Shown: in pieces, positions 6,584-12,966 of the stretch
Layout of the letters: the number at the start of each line of letters is the position of its first letter
Numbering within the stretch: the first letter of the stretch is position 1
The notes under the pieces: generated by a model
The model's input: only the letters and a program-made list of their open reading frames with translations
The model's database searches: none
What the model was told of the DNA's origin: nothing
DNA from: Nitrospiraceae bacterium
Lineage (GTDB): Bacteria; Nitrospirota; Thermodesulfovibrionia; Thermodesulfovibrionales; Dissulfurispiraceae
Assembly: GCA_003170655.1 (NCBI GenBank)
Contig: PMYY01000073.1
Span: 5,868 to 21,074, forward strand
Direction of reading: 5' to 3'
Length of the DNA stretch: 15,207 bases
Position numbers and translations under genes: made by a program

Positions 6584-7816
6584 TTATCCTCCGGATTTAC
6601 TGAGCCATTGCTGTGGGTCAAGTGGTTTGCCCTTATACCTTATTTCGAAATATAGTCCGCTCGTTCCGAGTGCGGTCGATTCTCCTACATCTCCTATCGC
6701 CTCACCCTCTTTTATTATAGCGCCATTCTCTAAAAAAATCTTTGAGAGATTCCCATAGAGCGTATGATAGCTGCCGCCATGGCTGACGACCACTAGCTTG
6801 CCATACCCTTTCAGGTCGGCTGCATAGACAACCTTTCCTTCATATACCGCAGACACAGGCGTACCTGCAGCTGTTTTGATATGTATTCCGCTCCTGAAAA
6901 CAGGCAGATTAAAGAGGGGGTCGACCTGTGATCCATACCTGATAGCTATCTTCCCGTTGACAGGCCAGGGAAGATGTCCCTTCAGCCTTGTGAAGGGGCT
7001 ATCGGCCGGAAGTTCCTCTTGGACCGACTGTGTTTTTTTAGTCTTCTTTTTCCCGGCAGTCGGTTTCTCATGTTTATCGGACTCTTTTATGATCTTCGAA
7101 AGCCTTTCGGCATCGTCCTTAAGCTCCTGGATCATCCGCTGATAAGTGTCCTTTTCTTTTCTGACCCCAGCCAGAAGGTTTTCTTTCTCCTTCTTCTTCG
7201 CTTTGGCAGAATCTTCAAGTCCTGCCAGTTCTCGTTCTTCTGTCTTGAGGTTGTTCACAAAATCGTTCAGTTTCTTCTTCTTTGCGCTGAGCCTCCCTAG
7301 TTCCTCGCGATAATTCTTTATCGATTCGCCATATCGGTTGGATATATCGCTGAGCGACCTTGAGATTCTCAGGATAATGGATGGGTCCTCGCCGCTGAGC
7401 AGCATAAGGATTACCTCTTTCTCTGTGTTTATTCTGCTGAGTGTGCGGAGACGCATTCTGAGTCGGGCTCTTTGAGAGTCGATGCTCCTGGAATTAGCTG
7501 CTACATCTGCTTCGAGAGAAGATATACCGGCCTTCAGCGTACCGATCTGTTTCTTCGTAGCGTTCATCTGTTCGTCCAGGTCGTTCAACTCGGACTCGAT
7601 CCTTCTCAACTCGATGATAACCGACCTCTCGACTCGAGTTGCCTGTACGAGCTTCTTTTTCTGCTTCCGAATGTCCCTCTGGACCTTGTTGTAATCCTCG
7701 CGCACATTAGCGGCGTTGGCAACTGAACTGGAACATGCAAGCAATGAAAATACCAGAAAAGCGAAGAGGGCGGGAATGGCGGTACTTGAAAATAATGCGA
7801 CGCATTTTTTAAACAT
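6584..7816 (-). CDS. envC: Murein hydrolase activator EnvC (coiled coil + degenerate LytM domain)
   Basis: A 410-residue exported protein. A signal peptide covers about residues 1-36; cleavage could be after VANA, but LLAC (C28) also resembles a lipobox. Residues about 38-255 are a long charged coiled coil, followed by a lysine-rich linker. From residue 281 there is a LytM/M23 domain. The zinc ligands of active M23 enzymes are missing: where HxGIDI is expected there is RSGIHI, and where HLHFEIR is expected there is GLYFEIR. This matches EnvC, which activates AmiA/AmiB-type amidases rather than cutting peptidoglycan itself. The gene follows ftsX by six bases, as expected for the protein that FtsEX controls. 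No strong ribosome binding site is seen before the ATG. Confidence 0.92.
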   Translation of the reverse strand: MFKKCVALFSSTAIPALFAFLVFSLLACSSSVANAANVREDYNKVQRDIRKQKKKLVQATRVERSVIIELRRIESELNDLDEQMNATKKQIGTLKAGISSLEADVAANSRSIDSQRARLRMRLRTLSRINTEKEVILMLLSGEDPSIILRISRSLSDISNRYGESIKNYREELGRLSAKKKKLNDFVNNLKTEERELAGLEDSAKAKKKEKENLLAGVRKEKDTYQRMIQELKDDAERLSKIIKESDKHEKPTAGKKKTKKTQSVQEELPADSPFTRLKGHLPWPVNGKIAIRYGSQVDPLFNLPVFRSGIHIKTAAGTPVSAVYEGKVVYAADLKGYGKLVVVSHGGSYHTLYGNLSKIFLENGAIIKEGEAIGDVGESTALGTSGLYFEIRYKGKPLDPQQWLSKSGG

Positions 7817-7822
7817 AGATTT

Positions 7823-8701
7823 TTAAAGCCTGAGTCGGCCCACCGAGATGAGCGACCCGATTACACCCATCACTAGTCCTGCAATAGGCAGCAGGACGAC
7901 GATTTCCACGGGCAGGACCATCGTCTTTAATATAGGCATAAAGGCGCTGAAGCTTGTCGTCAGCGAGTAGTAGAAGACTGTGGCTCCGATCGACGCGAAT
8001 ATGCCCCCGAAAAAGCCGATGACTCCGCCCTCGATGAGAAAAGGTGCTCTTATAAATCCGCCGGTGGCGCCGAGGAGTTTGATGATCTCGATCTCTGTCT
8101 TTCTGCGGTACAATAATATCTTGACCGTACTCGAGATGACGAAGAGCACAACGAAGCTTATAATGCATAGGATAATTATGCTCATGTTTTCTATCGAGGT
8201 CTTCAGCAGATAGACCGTCTCGGCGATCTTTGCCTCATAATAAACGTCGCCGACGCTGGGCATCTTCTTTAGCTCTTCGGAGATTTTTTTGACTGCCGGG
8301 GCCGTGACGCTTTCTTTCTTTAGCTTCAGCTCGATCGAAGAGGAGAGAGGGTTCTCATCAAGACCTTCCAGGACGTTGCTAACATCTTTTAGCGTGCGCT
8401 TCATCTCATTGAGGGCCTGGTCCCTCGATATGTATTTTGTACCTGAGACATAATCTTTATTCTTCAGCTGCCCGATAAGCTTCTGGGTGTCCTCCGGCGA
8501 TACCGAGTCCTGAAGATAAACTACCATGGTAAAACGTTCCGGCAGAGTGCGGGTAAAATTCTCAAGGTTGAATATGGTTATGATGGCCATCGCGCTGACC
8601 AGCAGGCTTGCCGCCACGGTAAGGCTGGAGAGCAGGTTGATCCATTTCTCCTTCATGAGACTGTGGAAGGCGGTCCTTGTCGAATATGAGAGATGCTCCA
8701 T
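7823..8701 (-). CDS. ftsX: Cell division permease FtsX
   Basis: A 292-residue inner membrane protein with the FtsX layout: cytoplasmic N-terminus, TM1 about 22-45, a periplasmic domain about 46-170 (VYLQDSVSPEDTQKLIGQL), TM2 about 173-198, the coupling segment KTEIEIIKLLGATGGFIRAP, TM3 about 221-247 and TM4 about 263-287. With FtsE it forms a mechanotransmission complex that passes ATP-driven movement to the hydrolase activator in the periplasm; the extracellular loop is the partner-binding part. The ATG shares one base with the ftsE stop (TGATG), and GGAGGAG lies eight bases upstream inside ftsE. envC follows directly. Confidence 0.95.
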   Translation of the reverse strand: MEHLSYSTRTAFHSLMKEKWINLLSSLTVAASLLVSAMAIITIFNLENFTRTLPERFTMVVYLQDSVSPEDTQKLIGQLKNKDYVSGTKYISRDQALNEMKRTLKDVSNVLEGLDENPLSSSIELKLKKESVTAPAVKKISEELKKMPSVGDVYYEAKIAETVYLLKTSIENMSIIILCIISFVVLFVISSTVKILLYRRKTEIEIIKLLGATGGFIRAPFLIEGGVIGFFGGIFASIGATVFYYSLTTSFSAFMPILKTMVLPVEIVVLLPIAGLVMGVIGSLISVGRLRL

Positions 8702-9363
8702 CAGCCGATCTCCTCCCCCAGCAAGACACCGTTTTCGAGCCTTACGACCCGTTTGCCGGTGTTCTTATACATCTCCCTGTTATGCGTAGCTATGAGGATT
8801 GTCGTTCCATGAATGTTCGCTTCATAGAAAAGCCTTGCGACATGCTTTGAAGTATCGGGGTCGAGGTTGCCTGTTGGTTCGTCAGCCAGCAACACAGAGG
8901 GTTCAGAAACCATCGCCCTTGCTATTACAACTCTCTGTTGCTCTCCACCGGAAAGTGTCAGGGGATAATTGTCGGACTTGTGCCGCAGGTGAACGTTCTT
9001 CAGGATTTCCAGAACCAATCCCTTGATGTCCTTTTCCTTACGTCCCCTTACACGAAGTGCAAGGGCGATATTATCGTAAACGGTCAGGTTTTCGAGAAGC
9101 TTGAAATCCTGGAAGACAACTCCAATGCTTCGCCTGAGCAGGGGGATCTCGGCAGGCCGAAGTCGTCCTATGTTAAAGTCGCCGACAGTGACTTCCCCTT
9201 CATCCGGCAGTTCGGAGGCATAGAGAAGTTTGAGGAGAGTCGATTTCCCAGCGCCTGTGGGGCCGGTAAGAAAGACCATCTCCCCTTTCGAGACCGAGAG
9301 GTCTATGTTTTTTAAGACAGGCTTATTTTCATAATATTTCGTAGCGTTCTGAAATGATATCAT
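8701..9363 (-). CDS. ftsE: Cell division ATP-binding protein FtsE
   Basis: The 220-residue ABC ATPase has every expected motif: Walker A GPTGAGKST (34-42), Q-loop Q85 in VVFQDFKLL, signature LSGGEQQR (137-144), Walker B VLLADEPTGNLD (157-168) and the switch histidine in IATHN (H194). DFKLL after the Q-loop and the overall length are typical of FtsE. It works with FtsX at the septum. The ATG overlaps the stop of the preceding transketolase gene by four bases (ATGA), and no good ribosome binding site is visible, so translation is probably coupled to that gene. The usual ftsY partner upstream is absent; transketolase takes its place. Confidence 0.96.
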   Translation of the reverse strand: MISFQNATKYYENKPVLKNIDLSVSKGEMVFLTGPTGAGKSTLLKLLYASELPDEGEVTVGDFNIGRLRPAEIPLLRRSIGVVFQDFKLLENLTVYDNIALALRVRGRKEKDIKGLVLEILKNVHLRHKSDNYPLTLSGGEQQRVVIARAMVSEPSVLLADEPTGNLDPDTSKHVARLFYEANIHGTTILIATHNREMYKNTGKRVVRLENGVLLGEEIG

Positions 9364-10337
9364 CTCAAACTTTCTTTGATGGTCTCCGCCATATTGGCTG
9401 CAGTGAGTCCGTAGAGCTGCAATAACTCCTTCGGCGGCCCGGAACAGCCAAAGGTATCACGCATGCCGATTTTGACTACCTTGACCGGATGGTTCTCCGA
9501 AAGGAATTCCGCCACAGCGCTGCCGAGCCCTCCGATGATGGAATGCTCCTCAGCAGTGAGGATGAGTTTTGACTTGTCGGCTGCCGCCAGCAGTGCCCCG
9601 CCGTCCAAAGGTTTTATGGTAGACATGTTGATGACACCGGCGTCGATGCCTTCCTTTGAGAGTATCTCCTTTGCTTCGAGCGCGGCGGAAACCATGATGC
9701 CAGCCGCCACAATCGTAGCGTCCTTACCAAGGGAATAGGTGTAAGCTTTGCCGATCTGAAATTTATAGTCCTTGGGCATTACCGCAGGCACCTTTGACCG
9801 GCCGAGCCTTATATAAACAGGGCCTTCGAATTCCGCAGCTGCGTCGATTGCCTGCTTTGTCTCGAAGCCGTCGGCCGGCACAATTACGGTCATGCCGGGC
9901 AGGACCCGCATAAGGGCGATATCTTCGAGAGACTGGTGCGATGCGCCGTCTTCGCCTACGGTGATGCCACTGTGGGTTGCGGCAAGTTTTACATTCAGAT
10001 GAGAATAACAGAGCGTTTGCCTGATCTGCTCCCAAGCCCTTCCTGTTTCAAATACAGCGAAGGTAGAAGCAAACGGGACCTTACCCGTGAGCGAGAGACC
10101 GCCGGCGGTGCCGATCATGTCCTGCTCGGATATGCCCATATTGAAAAACCTTTCCGGGAATGCCTTGGAAAAGCCCTTGGTCTTGGTCGAGCCCGACAGG
10201 TCTGCATCGAGTACGACTATATTTTTATTGCTCTTGCCGAGTTCGAGAAGCGCAGCCCCATAAGCGTCCCTGGTAGCGACTGCCTGCCCGGCAAAATCGG
10301 TATTCTGTGTTTTTTGTTCCTGGTCTCTGCTTCCCAT
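9360..10337 (-). CDS. Transketolase, C-terminal subunit
   Basis: The 325-residue subunit holds the pyrimidine-binding domain (about 18-190) and the C-terminal domain (about 200-325) of a split transketolase. The catalytic glutamate that activates thiamine diphosphate is E71 in NMGISEQDMIG; THSGITVGEDGASHQ is the following conserved stretch. With the N-terminal subunit encoded just before it, it transfers two-carbon ketol units in the non-oxidative pentose phosphate pathway. DXS (1-deoxyxylulose-5-phosphate synthase) is a relative, but the split form and sequence style favour transketolase. The ATG follows the partner's stop after one base, with AAAGGA upstream inside that gene. The first ~17 residues (MGSRDQEQKTQ...) are polar and not part of the family core, so a start slightly downstream is possible. 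Confidence 0.93.
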   Translation of the reverse strand: MGSRDQEQKTQNTDFAGQAVATRDAYGAALLELGKSNKNIVVLDADLSGSTKTKGFSKAFPERFFNMGISEQDMIGTAGGLSLTGKVPFASTFAVFETGRAWEQIRQTLCYSHLNVKLAATHSGITVGEDGASHQSLEDIALMRVLPGMTVIVPADGFETKQAIDAAAEFEGPVYIRLGRSKVPAVMPKDYKFQIGKAYTYSLGKDATIVAAGIMVSAALEAKEILSKEGIDAGVINMSTIKPLDGGALLAAADKSKLILTAEEHSIIGGLGSAVAEFLSENHPVKVVKIGMRDTFGCSGPPKELLQLYGLTAANMAETIKESLR

Positions 10338-10338
10338 A

Positions 10339-11169
10339 TCAACTTAGTTCCTTTATCGCGAGTTCGAGTTCTTCTTTTGTCGGAGTGACCCCATGGTACT
10401 CTGCTTTGCCTTCAAAGAAGGAGACCCCCTTGCCCTTTACCGTCTTGGCGAGGATCATGCAAGGCTTCCCTTTCACTTTTTCGGCCTCATCCAGGGCATC
10501 CACAATTGCCTGCATGTCATGGCCGTCTATCGATAGCGTATGCCAGCCGAAGGCCCTCCATTTGTCGCCTACCGGTTCGATGTTCATGACATCGCAGCAT
10601 CTTCCATCTATTTGCAGACCATTCAGGTCCACAAAGGCGCAAAGGTTATCGAGGCGGTAATGACTAGCCGACATTGCTGCTTCCCATACCTGACCTTCCT
10701 GCGTCTCGCCGTCACCGAGGAGACAATATACTCTAGACGGGTTTTTATCCAACCGCAGTCCCATTGCGATTCCGTTAGCAATTGACAAACCCTGTCCAAG
10801 GGAACCTGTGGAGATCTCGACGCCATTGAGCATCTTCGAGGAGGGATGGCCCTGGAGCGGGCAGCCGACCCTTCTGAGTGAGTCGAGAAGCGACTTGTCG
10901 AAATAGCCGGTGAGCGCCAAGGTTGTATAAAGCAAGGGTGCAGCGTGGCCCTTCGAAAGGATGAAGCGGTCGCGCCCAGCCCAGTCCGGATTATCCGGAC
11001 GGTGCTTCATCTTGTAGAAATAGAGTGCTGCGACGATATCTGTAGCCGAAAGAGAGCCGCCCGTATGGCCCGAGCCAGACTTTTCCAGCATCTTGAGGAT
11101 CTCGATCCTCATCTCTCTGGCCCTCTCTTTAAGGTAGCTGATATCCCGTGAATTAAGTATCGATTGCAT
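10339..11169 (-). CDS. Transketolase, N-terminal (thiamine diphosphate) subunit
   Basis: The 276-residue subunit covers the pyrophosphate-binding half of transketolase. SGSGHTGGSLSATDIVAALY near residues 31-50 is the conserved opening, LSKGHAAPLLY follows, and GDGETQEGQ...N (G152-D153-G154, N183) is the cofactor and metal binding motif. HPSSKMLNGVEISTGSLGQG is also typical. Split transketolases of this kind occur in archaea and many bacteria. The product acts as a heteromer with the next gene's product. It appears to be the first gene of the operon that continues into ftsE-ftsX-envC-ctpA. The ATG has AAAGGA (11177-11182) seven bases upstream. Confidence 0.94.
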   Translation of the reverse strand: MQSILNSRDISYLKERAREMRIEILKMLEKSGSGHTGGSLSATDIVAALYFYKMKHRPDNPDWAGRDRFILSKGHAAPLLYTTLALTGYFDKSLLDSLRRVGCPLQGHPSSKMLNGVEISTGSLGQGLSIANGIAMGLRLDKNPSRVYCLLGDGETQEGQVWEAAMSASHYRLDNLCAFVDLNGLQIDGRCCDVMNIEPVGDKWRAFGWHTLSIDGHDMQAIVDALDEAEKVKGKPCMILAKTVKGKGVSFFEGKAEYHGVTPTKEELELAIKELS

Positions 11170-11201
11170 GCTGGAGTCCTTTCCTGTAGAGAATCTCTTT
11201 A

Positions 11202-11207
11202 ATTATA
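11202..11207 (-). promoter_or_regulatory. Perfect -10 hexamer upstream of the transketolase operon
   Basis: TATAAT on the - strand lies 33 bases before the transketolase N start. No good -35 is found at 16-18 bases (AGCATT at 17), so the promoter may need an activator or the match may be chance in an AT-rich stretch. Confidence 0.35.
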
Positions 11208-11252
11208 TATTAAGAAGTTGAAAAAATGCTGTGAAGATAGAGATGAAAGTAC

Positions 11253-11425
11253 CGTGCTGCTGCTGTGGTGAGCGCCTTTGAGCGCGATGTCTGGGTTCTC
11301 AGGGGCGCGCTAGTGGCCAGGGCAAACATTCCTGCGATAATAAGCTTATTCATTTACGAGAATTTCTTCTTGTGATGCGGGACTAATTCATCACGCTCAA
11401 AGGCGCACACCACAGCAACAGCATG
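11253..11425. repeat. Long imperfect inverted repeat (37-bp arms) between kdsA and transketolase genes
   Basis: The left arm (11253-11289) and right arm (11389-11425) are reverse complements at 32 of 35 core positions, and three of the four differences over the full 37 bp still allow G-U pairs as RNA. The arms contain CTGCTGTGGTG and GCGCCTTTGAGCG. The 99-bp interior holds a perfect palindrome AATAAGCTTATT (11339-11350). Total length 173 bp. It could be a MITE-like element, a relic, or a long hairpin in the transcript between kdsA and the transketolase operon. No clear target-site duplication is seen. There is no T-tract after it, so it is not a standard terminator. Confidence 0.6.
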
Positions 11426-11449
11426 CCGGGTAACCGTGACAGAATAAAA

Positions 11450-12268
11450 TTAGTATTCAGCGATAGAGCTTATCTTTTTTATGTCGCGAAGAAGCTTTTC
11501 GACTTCGTCTAGCGGGATCATGTTCGGACCGTCGCACAGTGCAATGTCGGGATCGGGATGGACCTCCATGAAAAAGCCGTCGACACCAGCCGCCGCAGCT
11601 GCACGCGCAAGAGTGCCGGCGTATTCACGCTGGCCGCCGGAACAGCCTCCTTGGCCGCCCGGCAGCTGAAGACTGTGGGTCACGTCGAAAATAACCGGAT
11701 AGCCGAAGGAGCGCATTATCGGGAACGACCTGAAGTCGACGACGAGATTGTTGTAGCCGAATGTCGTGCCGCGCTCGGTCAACATTAGTTTTTCGTTTCC
11801 AGTGGAGGTAAACTTGCCGATAATGTTCTGCACGTCCCAAGGCGCCAGAAACTGGCCCTTCTTCACGCTGACCGGCTTGCCGGTATTCGATGCAGCGACG
11901 AGAAGGTCCGTCTGCCTGCAAAGAAAGGCCGGGATCTGGATGATATCGAGGATTTCTGCGGCGGGCCGTATCTGCTCGATGGAATGGATGTCGGAAATTA
12001 CCGGTACAGCGACCCTGCTCTTGACTTCTGCAAGCAGTCTCAACCCCTTCTCAATGCCCGGTCCCCTGAAAGAGGTAACGGATGTTCGGTTTGCCTTGTC
12101 GAAGGAACTCTTGAATACAAAGGGGAGGCCCACTGACAGGCAGATCTCCTTGAGCCTTTGGGCTGTGTGAAAGATTATTTCCTCATTCTCGATCACGCAG
12201 GGGCCGGCAATAATCAGTGGGGGATTATTGCCGCCTGCCGTGATATTTCCTATAGTAATTTCTCTCAA
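11450..12268 (-). CDS. kdsA: 3-deoxy-8-phosphooctulonate synthase (Kdo-8-P synthase), metal-dependent type
   Basis: The 272-residue TIM-barrel enzyme condenses phosphoenolpyruvate with D-arabinose 5-phosphate to make Kdo-8-phosphate, the precursor of the LPS inner core sugar. Conserved stretches are FKSSFDKANRTS (53-64), QIPAFLCRQTDLLVAAS (111-127), VKKGQFLAPWDVQNIIGK, TERGTTFGYNNLVVDFRSFP and VIFDVTHSLQLPGG. The motif AGPC places a cysteine (C24) where the metal-independent E. coli enzyme has asparagine; with H198, E235 and D246 the full metal site of the Aquifex-type enzyme is present. The start is TTG, preceded by TAAGG five bases upstream; homology begins at residue 4, which supports this start. 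It follows the YdbL-like gene by 12 bases. Confidence 0.96.
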   Translation of the reverse strand: MREITIGNITAGGNNPPLIIAGPCVIENEEIIFHTAQRLKEICLSVGLPFVFKSSFDKANRTSVTSFRGPGIEKGLRLLAEVKSRVAVPVISDIHSIEQIRPAAEILDIIQIPAFLCRQTDLLVAASNTGKPVSVKKGQFLAPWDVQNIIGKFTSTGNEKLMLTERGTTFGYNNLVVDFRSFPIMRSFGYPVIFDVTHSLQLPGGQGGCSGGQREYAGTLARAAAAAGVDGFFMEVHPDPDIALCDGPNMIPLDEVEKLLRDIKKISSIAEY

Positions 12269-12273
12269 GAAAA

Positions 12274-12278
12274 CCTTA
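12274..12278 (-). promoter_or_regulatory. Ribosome binding site TAAGG deciding the TTG start of kdsA
   Basis: TAAGG lies five bases before the TTG at 12268 and just behind the stop of the preceding gene. No ATG or GTG in frame fits the family N-terminus, so the TTG is preferred. Confidence 0.6.
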
Positions 12279-12280
12279 CC

Positions 12281-12889
12281 CTATTTCTTCACCCAGGCCC
12301 CGTCGTCGGTCTGGATCCACCGTCCCGGCTGGGCCTTAGCGCGCAACCTGTCGGCAAAGGTTTTCTGCAACTGTGGCACGGCGTCAGGACTTAAGTGGTT
12401 TGCTCTGGCAATCTCCTGGTAAAGAGACATAAAGTCTTTGTTCTGCTGACCGACGAGGCTGTTCAGGGTCGCTTTTTCCTTGAGCGGCAGCGCTGATGCA
12501 TCCCTGATCGCTATCTGCCCGCTGTTAGCCAATCCGAGGACTCCGCTATCGAAATAAGGTTTGAGCTGCTGATATCTGGCCTTCATCGACTCCTTGACGG
12601 CAAGAATACCCGGAGTCGAAATTTCAAGGTCCGCTTCAGCAGCAAAAGCAGAAGATGGTCCGAATGAAATCCATCTCAGTTCTTCATGGAGCCAGCTCCC
12701 CTGTACAGGCTTCTGGTCCGGCATCTTCTGCGGCTGCTCTGCAGGTTTCTGGTCCGTGCCTTGTATCTCGTCGATTATCTTATCCGCTGCCTTTTGCGCT
12801 GCAGCAGCCGGGAAATAGATATTGACCGTCACACAAGCCCCGATGAAAACAAGACATGTCGCCACTGCCCATATGAGATTCTTTTTCAT
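12281..12889 (-). CDS. YdbL-type (DUF1318) lipoprotein with YnbE-like N-terminus
   Basis: A 202-residue exported protein. The N-terminal hydrophobic segment ends in IGAC, a good lipobox, so C19 is probably lipidated. The segment after it, VTVNIYFPAAAAQKAADKII, is typical of DUF1318 lipoproteins in deltaproteobacteria-like lineages and resembles a short YnbE-like piece. A proline/glutamine-rich linker (48-65) follows. Residues about 88-202 form the YdbL domain, ending in PGRWIQTDDGAWVKK, like the IQVNGQWVKK ending of separate YdbL proteins. In E. coli, ydbH-ynbE-ydbL form an operon whose products act in outer-membrane lipid homeostasis. Here it follows the ydbH-like gene by 77 bp. AGGAGGC (12894-12900) gives a strong ribosome binding site. 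Confidence 0.85.
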   Translation of the reverse strand: MKKNLIWAVATCLVFIGACVTVNIYFPAAAAQKAADKIIDEIQGTDQKPAEQPQKMPDQKPVQGSWLHEELRWISFGPSSAFAAEADLEISTPGILAVKESMKARYQQLKPYFDSGVLGLANSGQIAIRDASALPLKEKATLNSLVGQQNKDFMSLYQEIARANHLSPDAVPQLQKTFADRLRAKAQPGRWIQTDDGAWVKK

Positions 12890-12966
12890 GAAAGCCTCCT
12901 TAGTGCATTGAAAAAAATATTTATTGCAGGGGAGTTACCACGACCTCGAATACAGGTGCAGTAAAC

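Noticed and set aside
12925..12966. Short frame after the ydbH stop (ends in EVVVTPLQ) considered as a frameshifted ydbH tail or separate ynbE
   Set aside because: Only 14 codons, no start or lipobox, and the normal ydbH frame ends in a plausible tail; chance is the simpler reading.
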